Source: Lachnospiraceae bacterium (GTDB lineage Bacteria > Bacillota > Clostridia > Lachnospirales > Lachnospiraceae). From it: 15,004 nucleotides of DNA. Shown piece after piece: positions 1-7,707 of this stretch; within the stretch, counting starts at the first letter, position 1; each line of letters starts with the position of its first letter. The translations under genes and the position numbers were made by a program. The notes under the pieces were generated by a model, which saw nothing but the letters and a program-made list of their open reading frames with translations, made no database searches and was not told the origin of the DNA. Location: the NCBI GenBank assembly GCA_900763175.1, contig CAAFJI010000238.1:1-15004 (forward strand), in the 5' to 3' direction.

Positions 1-105
1 TGTAACACAGAATTCTTTTTATTTACATTTTTACCCTATTGTTAAAATATCCATAAAAGCCAGTAATCTCAAATACTTCTTTTATCCCATTTCCTTAATG
101 AATCT

Positions 106-135
106 ATTTTACCATAACCGTGTAATTGCTTTCAA
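106..135 (-). promoter_or_regulatory. Possible promoter pointing off the left edge
   Basis: On the minus strand, TTGAAA (130-135) and TAAAAT (106-111) are separated by 18 bases, giving a fair sigma-A-type match. It would drive leftward transcription into whatever lies beyond position 1. No start codon with a ribosome site follows before the window ends, so its target cannot be seen. The area is AT-rich, so a chance match is possible. Confidence 0.35.
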
Positions 136-141
136 TCTCTA

Positions 142-279
142 TTAGAAAAGCACCTGTTTTTTTATGAATTTAACTTCAAGTCCTGTTACCATACTCTCTC
201 CGTCTCCCGTTGCCAGCAGAACGCCCTCATGTAAGACAGGAAGATACCAAACGAAAAGGTGTGCCTCAGTCCGAGTCAC
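142..279 (-). other. Protein-like short reading frame, 45 codons, unknown
   Basis: A minus-strand frame runs from a GTG at 277-279 to TAA at 142-144. Its translation looks protein-like, with hydrophobic stretches such as HLFVWYLPVLHEG followed by VLLATGDGES and a basic C-terminus. It is shorter than most annotated genes. The AGGAGG upstream of the GTG is only 2 bases away, too close for a normal ribosome site, and an in-frame TAA lies at 292-294. The 9-base direct repeat CCTGTTTTT (plus strand, 153-161 and 285-293) flanks it. It could be a true small gene, a remnant of a longer gene, or part of a dispersed repeat that happens to be open. I do not recognise a family. Confidence 0.3.
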
Positions 280-282
280 ACC
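250..282 (-). terminator. Hairpin with T-run, possible terminator
   Basis: On the minus strand GGTGTG-A-CTC pairs with GAG-G-CACACC around a 5-base loop (258-282), followed by TTTTCGTTT. One internal A/G mismatch interrupts the stem. It lies about 100 bases downstream of the strong promoter at 388-415, so it could end a short transcript. The T-run is short and broken, so termination may be partial. The hairpin also lies inside the 45-codon frame at 142-279. Confidence 0.45.
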
Positions 283-381
283 CTCCTGTTTTTAAAGCAT
301 ATTTGAAAAATACTTTCTGCAAACCGGGGTATGCAGATTGTAGGAATGATTCTTCAAACACACTCTAAAGTGCCTTTGCTG
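250..381 (-). ncRNA. Candidate structured small RNA, about 130 nt
   Basis: The stretch lies between a perfect-consensus promoter (388-415) and a hairpin with a T-run (258-282). Three hairpins can be drawn on the minus strand: CACT/AGTG just after the expected start; a two-part stem TTTGAA/TTCAAA (302-307 with 353-358) enclosing TCTGCA/TGCAGA (316-321 with 332-337) around a CCCCGG-containing loop; and the terminator hairpin. No ribosome site with a good start codon and spacing lies inside. It could instead be the long leader of a gene beyond the left edge. It matches no RNA family I can name. Confidence 0.35.
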
Positions 382-387
382 CCCCAC

Positions 388-415
388 ATTATAGTATCAT
401 CATCTAACGTGTCAA
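388..415 (-). promoter_or_regulatory. Perfect-consensus sigma-A-type promoter
   Basis: The minus strand reads TTGACA (410-415), 16 bases, TATAAT (388-393). Both hexamers match the consensus fully, and the spacing is one base under the optimum. It begins 12 bases after the stop codon of the exported-protein gene, with the expected start of transcription near 381. Nothing protein-coding follows at a normal distance, so it probably serves a small RNA or a long leader. Confidence 0.8.
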
Positions 416-427
416 GAAATAAACGGA

Positions 428-1069
428 TTAGTTAAGTGCAAATGTTTTCAGGAAGTTGTCCATTACGGCCGGGTCGGAAATTCCGGTGAAGGTGAGGGTA
501 TAGATGTAGTCCTCTCCTGCGATTACGAACTGGTTCATTTCGACATCGAACATCTTAACCTTGATTCCCATATATTCGTTCTCACCGTATGTAACCATGC
601 CGAGCATAGTGACGTCACTTTCGTCTACACCAAAAGCCAGATACTGATCTTTGAAGGTATTCTGTGTCTCTTCTGTTTTCAGCATTTCTGTTGCTTCAGC
701 TGCGGAATAACCACTCTCAGTTACCTGAACATTGATATTCTCTTCTTCAGCCTCGGTGTTGTAGAAGTAAGAACCTGCATCTGCGTTGTTTCCCTCTAAC
801 TGACTGGAATCATATCCGTACTCATCCAGTACTCCGCCTTCTACAGCCTCATTTGTATTTGCTGCTGCTTCCTCGCTGTCACGCTCTGTCCATGTCTGCG
901 GAATCTGAACAGAAAATTTACCGGTTCTTTCTGTAAACAGCTGATATCCTGCAACAAGCTCAGATTCTACTCCATCTGCTGCGAAAGCTGTCATCCCCGT
1001 CTGCCATACAGTTGTTCCTGTGCAAACAGTAGCTGCTGCTAATAATACTGCAATTTTTCTTTTTAACAT
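428..1069 (-). CDS. Small exported protein, function unknown
   Basis: A 213-residue protein with a clear Sec signal peptide: MLKRK, then a hydrophobic Ala/Thr-rich core, ending AFA-AD near residues 30-32. There is no cysteine at the cleavage site, so it is secreted or cell-wall associated rather than a lipoprotein. The mature part is acidic. One segment (about residues 45-60, GKFSVQIPQTW) and the end (YIYTLTFTG, then VMDNFLKTF) resemble the beta-rich PsbP/DUF1795-type fold often found in Firmicute exported proteins; this is an impression of pattern, not a confirmed match. Start: ATG at 1067-1069 with GGAGG 9 bases upstream. It has its own promoter (1176-1204) directly behind jetD and is followed by the strong promoter at 388-415. 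No substrate or partner can be inferred. Confidence 0.8.
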   Translation of the reverse strand: MLKRKIAVLLAAATVCTGTTVWQTGMTAFAADGVESELVAGYQLFTERTGKFSVQIPQTWTERDSEEAAANTNEAVEGGVLDEYGYDSSQLEGNNADAGSYFYNTEAEEENINVQVTESGYSAAEATEMLKTEETQNTFKDQYLAFGVDESDVTMLGMVTYGENEYMGIKVKMFDVEMNQFVIAGEDYIYTLTFTGISDPAVMDNFLKTFALN

Positions 1070-1175
1070 TTTTCAATTCCTCCATTTCGCTCTTCGGATC
1101 TGTGATATCCGTTTATTATTCTTCCTATATGCACATCAGATACCTATGTATTCATCTAACAATGCCCATAACCGC

Positions 1176-1204
1176 ATTATACCTAAGAAGATAGAAACGG
1201 TCAA
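1176..1204 (-). promoter_or_regulatory. Strong promoter for the exported-protein gene
   Basis: The minus strand reads TTGACC (1199-1204), 17 bases, TATAAT (1176-1181), with 5/6 and 6/6 consensus matches at ideal spacing. The -35 box begins at the base directly after the jetD stop codon (1205-1207). The expected leader is about 100 nt and carries a small CGGAT/ATCCG hairpin (1095-1111). I see no terminator between jetD and this promoter, so jet transcripts could also read into this gene. Confidence 0.85.
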
Positions 1205-2479
1205 CTAATTTCCAAAAAAGTCTATCAATTCCTGATATCCAGCTACTTTTTCTATTTTCATCTGCTCCACCACCGGTTTTAGCCTTTCATCTGTAATCTT
1301 CCCCAGCATACGCAGACGCCTTTCTGATATTGCTTCCCTGGATTTACACTGTTCATAATCTGCAGGCCCCATATGCCAGTAATGAAACTCTCTAGGATAA
1401 AAAAGAGCCAGTTTCTGGGCAATCATCAGACCTTCCGGATCAAAGTCCCCGCCATAATATATGGTCGTTCCTTCCTTTTCCAGAAGCTGCAGGGCAATCA
1501 GACTTGAAAGTCTTGGCTGTCCGTTCATACACATACAGGACCCCTTCCCCGTTTTCTCTGATGTAAGCATCGAAAAAACAGAGGGATTTTCCACAATATA
1601 CAAAGTATCCTCCAGGCATTTCAGTTTTCCCAGGTGTACCAGTACATTAAGCGGGATCTGAGCCACCTCTTTTTCCCTGAAAAAGCCTTCCAGTCCGGGG
1701 TGTAGCTCACCATTCCTTTTCCATCCCTGTACTCCATATAGGGTGGTATAATTAGACATATCATCCAGAAGAACTCCGGCCTGCAGATATTCCTGCTGCT
1801 TTTCAAAGGCCGGAAAAATACCCGGATCAGATTTTTTCTCTTTTTCACTTAGGACTTTCACCAGCTGACGCAGCAGGTTTCCTTCGATGGTACCGGCATC
1901 AAAAGCGTGAGGATTTCCTGTCAGCTGTGCTGCAAAGACAGCCAGATAAAGGTATTCCCCTCTGTGGCAGGGCAAAGCATTCACCATCCTTGCACCAAGG
2001 AACAAAAGTCTGCGCCATTCCTCCGTTCCCTTATTTCTGCCGGTACTCAAAATTGCTTTTATCACTTCCAGTTGATTCTCTGCCGGAGTTCCCTGGCAGT
2101 ATGCTTTTAGTTCCTGTAAAATTTCCGCCTGCTTTCTTTCTTCCTCCTGGCGGATTTCCCTTTTTCCCTTTGGCTTTTTATGAAAATACAGTTCCAGAAG
2201 TCTCTCTGGCTGGATACCTGCGAAACGGCTTTTTTCCAAAGCCCTCTGAAAGCTTTCTGCTGACACCGTTACACTTTTCTGCCCATGGAAGCTTTTTCCG
2301 AAAAATCCCTCCAGCACCTCAATGTCTTCTGCGGAAAGAGAGCGAAGAAGCACCCGTCCTCCAAAGTGCTCGTAGGAACTGTATTTATCCCAGAATCCTG
2401 CTAATATTCTATCCCATATTCCGGACTCTCTAAAATAAGAGAGACACTCAGTCTCTTGCTGCCTGTTCAAGCTCCTCAC
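1205..2479 (-). CDS. jetD: Wadjet nuclease subunit JetD (TIGR02679-type, Toprim)
   Basis: A 424-residue protein expected to be the DNA-cutting subunit of the Wadjet system, which cleaves plasmid DNA after the SMC complex has processed it. The N-terminal half (DUF3323-like in this family) is an arm or interaction region. The C-terminal part (about 290-424) is a Toprim domain of DUF2399 type: E297 in VENPSVF, and the D345/D347 pair in GGDFDPEG, the acidic residues that bind metal in Toprim nucleases. All appear intact. Length fits the family. Translation probably starts at GTG (2477-2479), giving a 32-base overlap with jetC. A TTG three codons later (2468-2470) has a better spaced AGGTG and could be the true start. 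It is last in the jetABCD order. Known topoisomerase VI A relatives share the fold, but context settles the call. Confidence 0.88.
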   Translation of the reverse strand: MRSLNRQQETECLSYFRESGIWDRILAGFWDKYSSYEHFGGRVLLRSLSAEDIEVLEGFFGKSFHGQKSVTVSAESFQRALEKSRFAGIQPERLLELYFHKKPKGKREIRQEEERKQAEILQELKAYCQGTPAENQLEVIKAILSTGRNKGTEEWRRLLFLGARMVNALPCHRGEYLYLAVFAAQLTGNPHAFDAGTIEGNLLRQLVKVLSEKEKKSDPGIFPAFEKQQEYLQAGVLLDDMSNYTTLYGVQGWKRNGELHPGLEGFFREKEVAQIPLNVLVHLGKLKCLEDTLYIVENPSVFSMLTSEKTGKGSCMCMNGQPRLSSLIALQLLEKEGTTIYYGGDFDPEGLMIAQKLALFYPREFHYWHMGPADYEQCKSREAISERRLRMLGKITDERLKPVVEQMKIEKVAGYQELIDFFGN

Positions 2480-5400
2480 CTCTTTGCTCTACGCCTTTTT
2501 CATTCTCCAGCATCTCTCTGCCATGTCCATTCCAGATATAAGGCATCACAGTTACAAACTTCGCATTCTCCGGACGGATCAGCTGATAGATTGCCAGAGC
2601 ATCCAGGGTGTCACAGTCTCCCCAGAGTACCTGGGAATTTATGATAAAGTCGAACCTGAATTCTGTCATCAGGCGGAACATATCACGAATATTCCGATTG
2701 TCTACACCGGCAAAGGCCTCATCCAGGGAAATCAGTCTTGGGGCATCCGGACGGCCTCCCTGGTATTTGGCAACAACAGCAGAAAACAGAGGAACATACA
2801 TGGACATTGCCTTTTCTCCGCCGCTGAAGGTTCCAAAAGCACTGTTGGTAAGCTCCTTTACCTTCTCACCACTTTTCTGATAAAACAGCTGAAACTCAAA
2901 CCATTTTCTGTAGTCCAGCGTATCCTTCATAACCTGATAAAAGGACACCATTCCTTTATTCTCTCCGGTGTCTTTTGCACTTCTCCTTGCTTCCTCCACC
3001 TTGGAACGGAAATGAGCAGAAAGCTTTCTGGCTTCTTCCTCGCTCATAAGACGGTAATCTTTTTTCAGAAGGCTGACCAGCTCTCTGGTATCCAGCTGAT
3101 CCTCCTTTTCCGCAGTTCTGCTTCTCCAGCGGAGGCTCAGCTTCAGGCCACTGGAGGTATTCATGGCTCTCATAAGGGTATTCATTTTGTCTACCCAGGA
3201 CGTAGAGGCATTAATCTTTCCACGTATCTTTCTGCTCACTGTATTGGCAAGGATATCCTCAAACAGTTCTCTGTCTCCGTCTTTGATCAGATCCTGCAGT
3301 TCCTCGATATCCTCCTTCAAATGTCCGATAAGCCTTCCAAATGGAATTTTTATCCCTTTGTATCTTGCTGAAATATCCAGTCTTTTGGCAGACATCTCAC
3401 CTTGAGCCGCATTTTCGTCTAAGTCTGCAAACAGTTCTCCCTGCATCAGCTGATATTCGTTAAGGAACCCTCGATTTTCAAAATATACCCGGTTCAGGTC
3501 ACGGATCACGTCATCCTTTTTCAGATTTTTCATGGTACTATCCAGGTAATTGTACACTGCTGTGCATCTTTTCTCCATTTTTTCGGGAAGCTCCACATAG
3601 CAAAGAGCAAGCTCGCCCTGATAGCAGCTTTCGTAGTAAAGCTGCTTTTCTTCTGTCTCTTTTTTCTTTTTGCCAAGCTCTTTTATCTGTTCTTCAAGAT
3701 TATCTGCCTGAGCCTGCTTTCTGGTCAGTTCTTTTACACAGCTCTGAATTTCTTCCGGATAGCTATTCAGCCATCTGACGCAGTAATCAAGGCGCTCCCG
3801 GATTTCCTCATAGTCTGTAAGCTTCAACTGCTCCTGGATGGATTCATATTCTGCTTTTTTCTGCTTTTCTTCTCTCTGAAAAGCAGAAATGTCGTAGAGG
3901 AGCTGATCCATATCTTCCTCAATGTCCACCATACGATTTTCTGTTTCTCTTATAGCTGAAACACTCATCCGGTACATTTCATGGGCAAATTTCAGCTGCT
4001 GCAAATGACTTCCATAGCCTGCTGCTGCCTGATCTGCCTGGAAAAAGGTCTGGTAATTACAGGTGAGATACAGCTTTTCGGCAACTGCCACAGCCTCCTT
4101 TTTCTTCTCACCCAGTTCCTCCAGAACACCTTTTAGCTGCTCCTGGATTTTCTTTTCCTCTCCCTGAAGCTTTTCCTGATCAAATCTGGCACTCACCAGC
4201 ATTTTCAAAGCTTCTCTTAAATCTGTGTCCTTCGGAAAGCTGTCATACTCGGCTTTCAGCTTCGCTTTCCGGTTCTCCCACTGGATTATTTCATTTTCCA
4301 GCTCTCGTATCTCCTGTTCCAAAAGCGCCAGCTTCTGTCTGCATTCCTCGATCTGTTTTCGTCGGTTCTTTTCCCGTGCCTTTGTGCCAAGAAATCCTGC
4401 TGTGTATTCTCCTGTGATGGTTCCCACCAGAGGTCCCATCTGATAAATACCCTCCGGGGAAATTCCTGTCAATCCTTTTCCGCAATCAGTCTCCTCATAT
4501 GCAATATTTCCCAATATTCCGGTAAGTCTCTGATTGGAGAAAATATCATTCACCTCATCGTTTAATTCCAGCACATCCAAAAGACTGTGTTCCACTGCAT
4601 AGGGCTGCACGAACAGATACTTGTCCTGGCATCCGCTTTCCATTCTCAGCACCTGTTCCCGGTACTGCTCTTCCACTACAAGAGCATCCAGAATTCCCAT
4701 GCGAAGCAATGCTTCTTCCAAATGGTTACAGCTCTCCTCACTAAGGCTTTCTCCAAATTCCAGGACTTTGTAGAACTCCTGGTAAGGAATTTGAAGTGCA
4801 TCCAGTCTGGCACGGTTTTGGATCGTGCTTTCCTCTCGAAAAGGAACAGGCTCCTTCTGATTTTCCCATTCCTTTAACTCATCCTCCACCTGAGCCTGTT
4901 CCTTTTGTTTCTCTTTGAGCATCGCATCTGTAAGAGCCAAACCAGCCTCTAGCTGATTTTTCCTGGAAATCCATACATCTGCCACCTGCTGTCTCACCTG
5001 GGCAAAATCAGATTCCTCTCCATAGCTGTCGGCAAAAATACTGAACTGCTTCAGCATTTCTCCTTCCAAATGAAGTTCCTGATTTCCAGACTCCCAGCTG
5101 TAAAGGGCTTCCTTCCACTCATTCTCTGTTTCCACAAGAACAGTTTCCAAAGAGGTCAATTTCTTCTTGGCACTGTCCAGCTGACGCACCAGTCCTTCTC
5201 TTTGTTTCATCAGGCCGTCGGCCTGACGCTCCATCTCCCTTGTTTCTGTAAGGATTTCAAGACCTGTACGGATATTTTTCTTAGTCTGGCCAAACTGGCT
5301 TTCCAAAAGGGCATAGGAATACTCCTCTTCCATTTTTTCCTTTAACTCTTCCTGGAAAAATCCGTGCTCCTGGAAGGCCATATCCTCTGCCTCGTCCTCC

Positions 5401-6578
5401 ATCTCCTCCAGCAGATCTTCGATTTCCTGTTCTTTTTCGTATTTTCTGTTTTCTTCTTTTTTCTTCTTATTCTCAGCAGAAAAATGCTGCTCCTTTTTAT
5501 TTTCTAGCTGTCGGTTCTTTTCTTCTATTACCTTTCTGGCATTTTCAATTTCTTTTACAAGCTTTGCCTCCTGGCTTTTCAGTGCAACGGCATCACTGTG
5601 GTTCAGGCTCTCCTTTTCTTTTTCCATTGCCTCATGTCTGGCATCCAGGTCCTGACGCTTCTTTTCCAAAGTCTTGATTTCCTCTTCCAGGATTCTTCCC
5701 TGCTTCCGTCCGGACTCTTCCTCTTTTTCCAGCTTCTGGAGCCTATCCTGAATGGTGCAAAGACCGGCAGCCTTCTCGTATAAGGTCAGCTGACTGTATT
5801 TCTCAAATATACGGTTGATCCTCTCTGCTGCCCCAAGAGCCTCCTGCCGGCTTTTCAGGTTCATAGTCATGGTGTCCATATTCTCAATGGCTTCTGACAT
5901 CGGGCGAAGATCCTCGTCGGAAAGGGACTGAAGGGAATCACTTAAAATATCGTTAATGACAGAAGGCTTGAAATCCTTGGAAAGCTTTGGCGTTCTAAGC
6001 TGGATAAGGAGGTCTACCAGCTCCTTGTATTCCTCTGCTGTTTCAAATCCAAATATCCGGCGGTTCACATATTCCATGTACTCAGACTGTCTGTCAAGCA
6101 CCTGTCCTCCCTGACCGATGCGGTTCTCCAGTTCCTTTTTTGATAAGGTAACCTTTTCTCCCAGTTCCTTATACAGGAGAAAATCCCTGCCAATCCTTCT
6201 TCCATCTGTAATGCTGAAATACCACTTATCCAGCGGCTTTCCCCTTCTTGCACGGATTCCCATACCAATCGTCAAATAAGTATCGCTCATTTCCCGCTTA
6301 AATTCCAGATAAAGATAACCGGTCCGCTCTTCACGCCCATCGTCCTCCTCCAGAAGGTAGCTGCTCATCTTTCTATCCTTTGTTCCAAAAGGATCCAGTC
6401 TCTCCGGGCTCATATTTCCATCTAACAAAAGCGGGACCACGCTTTGCATGGTAACAGATTTTCCGCATCCATTGGAACCACGAAGAAGCATTCTTCCTTT
6501 TACAAAAGGATATTCCTGGTCATCATAATACCAGAAATTAATTAATCCGATTCTATTGGCCTGCCATCTGCTATTCAT
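2448..6578 (-). CDS. jetC: Wadjet SMC-like ATPase JetC (TIGR02680-type)
   Basis: A 1376-residue SMC/MukB-like ATPase, the motor of the Wadjet complex. The N-terminal head holds the Walker A motif GSNGCGKS (34-41) after the family opening RWQANRIGLINFWYYDD. Two long Glu/Lys/Gln-rich coiled-coil stretches (roughly 260-580 and 720-1000) flank a more globular middle (about 590-720), probably the hinge region. The C-terminal head has the ABC signature SGGEKA (1252-1257) and Walker B LISLDEAF with D1286 and E1287. Family role: head ATPase cycles drive DNA loop extrusion, which lets the complex sense small circular DNA. ATG at 6576-6578 has AGGAGG at good spacing and overlaps jetB by 8 bases. It resembles SbcC and MukB in architecture, but the opening motif, length and neighbours fit TIGR02680. 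Confidence 0.93.
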   Translation of the reverse strand: MNSRWQANRIGLINFWYYDDQEYPFVKGRMLLRGSNGCGKSVTMQSVVPLLLDGNMSPERLDPFGTKDRKMSSYLLEEDDGREERTGYLYLEFKREMSDTYLTIGMGIRARRGKPLDKWYFSITDGRRIGRDFLLYKELGEKVTLSKKELENRIGQGGQVLDRQSEYMEYVNRRIFGFETAEEYKELVDLLIQLRTPKLSKDFKPSVINDILSDSLQSLSDEDLRPMSEAIENMDTMTMNLKSRQEALGAAERINRIFEKYSQLTLYEKAAGLCTIQDRLQKLEKEEESGRKQGRILEEEIKTLEKKRQDLDARHEAMEKEKESLNHSDAVALKSQEAKLVKEIENARKVIEEKNRQLENKKEQHFSAENKKKKEENRKYEKEQEIEDLLEEMEDEAEDMAFQEHGFFQEELKEKMEEEYSYALLESQFGQTKKNIRTGLEILTETREMERQADGLMKQREGLVRQLDSAKKKLTSLETVLVETENEWKEALYSWESGNQELHLEGEMLKQFSIFADSYGEESDFAQVRQQVADVWISRKNQLEAGLALTDAMLKEKQKEQAQVEDELKEWENQKEPVPFREESTIQNRARLDALQIPYQEFYKVLEFGESLSEESCNHLEEALLRMGILDALVVEEQYREQVLRMESGCQDKYLFVQPYAVEHSLLDVLELNDEVNDIFSNQRLTGILGNIAYEETDCGKGLTGISPEGIYQMGPLVGTITGEYTAGFLGTKAREKNRRKQIEECRQKLALLEQEIRELENEIIQWENRKAKLKAEYDSFPKDTDLREALKMLVSARFDQEKLQGEEKKIQEQLKGVLEELGEKKKEAVAVAEKLYLTCNYQTFFQADQAAAGYGSHLQQLKFAHEMYRMSVSAIRETENRMVDIEEDMDQLLYDISAFQREEKQKKAEYESIQEQLKLTDYEEIRERLDYCVRWLNSYPEEIQSCVKELTRKQAQADNLEEQIKELGKKKKETEEKQLYYESCYQGELALCYVELPEKMEKRCTAVYNYLDSTMKNLKKDDVIRDLNRVYFENRGFLNEYQLMQGELFADLDENAAQGEMSAKRLDISARYKGIKIPFGRLIGHLKEDIEELQDLIKDGDRELFEDILANTVSRKIRGKINASTSWVDKMNTLMRAMNTSSGLKLSLRWRSRTAEKEDQLDTRELVSLLKKDYRLMSEEEARKLSAHFRSKVEEARRSAKDTGENKGMVSFYQVMKDTLDYRKWFEFQLFYQKSGEKVKELTNSAFGTFSGGEKAMSMYVPLFSAVVAKYQGGRPDAPRLISLDEAFAGVDNRNIRDMFRLMTEFRFDFIINSQVLWGDCDTLDALAIYQLIRPENAKFVTVMPYIWNGHGREMLENEKGVEQRGEELEQAARD

Positions 6579-7707
6579 CTTTTTTGCCTCCTGCGTAGTT
6601 TTCCGGGTAGTGTCCTTGTAATTTTCCTGCTGCCGGATAGACCTTCACCTGATGTTCCTTTTCCTCGATCCGGATGAACATCCACTTCTCCATCTCTTCC
6701 ATAACAGTTTTCACAAATTCTCCATCTGGCATTGTTCGGTAATTCTTTGAAAACCCGGATTCATACTGGTGTTTTAGTTCTTTTAGCATTTCTTCAAAAA
6801 TAACAATATCGACTCTACAGATTTCATCTGCACCAGCCTGCCAGGTTCCCGTTTCAATTCTCTCCCTGATTTTCGCAAGACTCAGAAGGATAATATCAGA
6901 CAGGATGTTGTTTGCAGGAAATGCATTTCCCATACGGCACTGTTCTCCTGTCATCAAAAAAGCACTTCCCTTATGAATATGCACCTGACAGTCAAAATTC
7001 TCTTCCAGATCTTCGGAAAGTCTCCGTCCATAATTCTTCAGATAGGCAAAGTCTTCCTCCGAGCCTTCGCTTCGGTACATTCCAGGGGAAAACAAAAGCC
7101 GCTTGTACACCCTGTGCCTTCTTGCAAGCCCCCTGTCCTCGTCCAGTTCAAACCAGTCGCTTTCCTGAAAATCCTCTGGCTTCGTATATTCCATAATGTC
7201 CTGGGAAAAATTCCGCATAAAATACCTGGAAGCCCCTGTGTTTTCATACAGGACCTCCCCATCCTCCTTATCCATGAAAACATCGTCACTTCCATCTGTA
7301 ATTTGGATCAGCTTCTGGGAAACTCCATAGCGCAGCACCTTAATCAGACGTCTTCGGTTTCCATATAAGGTCCAGTCCACAGCTCCAGCTGGCATATTAG
7401 TGGAAATGTATTCGGTGAGCTGGGAGAGGATGAATTGTTCCGGAGCATCCTCCAGAAACATAAGAAGTATGCATAAAAATGCGTATTCTTCCTTTGATGT
7501 AAATTCCAGGATTCCCATAAAGCGTTCCGGCACTGCAGGTATTTTTTCCATTTTTACCAGAAGGGCATTCTCCGTTATCTGGCAGCCCATTTTTTCAGAG
7601 GCGAATTTACGGATCTCTCCAATTTCATCCCGGACACGATAGTATAATTCTTTATCCTCTGCTTTTAAAACCCAGCGGTGGTTCAGCAGTATTTCCAGCT
7701 CTTTCAA
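6571..7707 (-). CDS. jetB: Wadjet KITE-like subunit JetB (TIGR02678-type)
   Basis: A 378-residue protein matching the TIGR02678/DUF2398 pattern: an N-terminal LLNHRWVLKAED.YYRVRDEI segment, helical winged-helix-like regions in the middle (about 60-150), and a central RRHRVYKRLLFSPGMYRSE block (near 195-215) that is characteristic of the family. By analogy with MukE/MksE, it should dimerise on the kleisin JetA and help hold DNA against the JetC heads; this is family knowledge, not visible in the sequence. The start is TTG (7705-7707), sharing TTGA with the jetA stop, with GGAGG 7 bases upstream. It overlaps jetC by 8 bases, so translation is probably coupled through the operon. Confidence 0.88.
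   Translation of the reverse strand: MKELEILLNHRWVLKAEDKELYYRVRDEIGEIRKFASEKMGCQITENALLVKMEKIPAVPERFMGILEFTSKEEYAFLCILLMFLEDAPEQFILSQLTEYISTNMPAGAVDWTLYGNRRRLIKVLRYGVSQKLIQITDGSDDVFMDKEDGEVLYENTGASRYFMRNFSQDIMEYTKPEDFQESDWFELDEDRGLARRHRVYKRLLFSPGMYRSEGSEEDFAYLKNYGRRLSEDLEENFDCQVHIHKGSAFLMTGEQCRMGNAFPANNILSDIILLSLAKIRERIETGTWQAGADEICRVDIVIFEEMLKELKHQYESGFSKNYRTMPDGEFVKTVMEEMEKWMFIRIEEKEHQVKVYPAAGKLQGHYPENYAGGKKDE

Noticed and set aside
2484..3371. Long plus-strand reading frame (295 codons) opposite jetC
   Set aside because: It lies wholly antisense to the well-supported jetC head region, has no ribosome site I can see and no recognisable motif. A Glu/Lys-rich coding strand commonly leaves open antisense frames.
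2448..6578. Identity as SbcC exonuclease subunit or MukB condensin
   Set aside because: The coiled-coil ABC layout fits, but there is no SbcD nuclease partner or MukEF pair, and the opening motif and partner genes match the TIGR02680 set.
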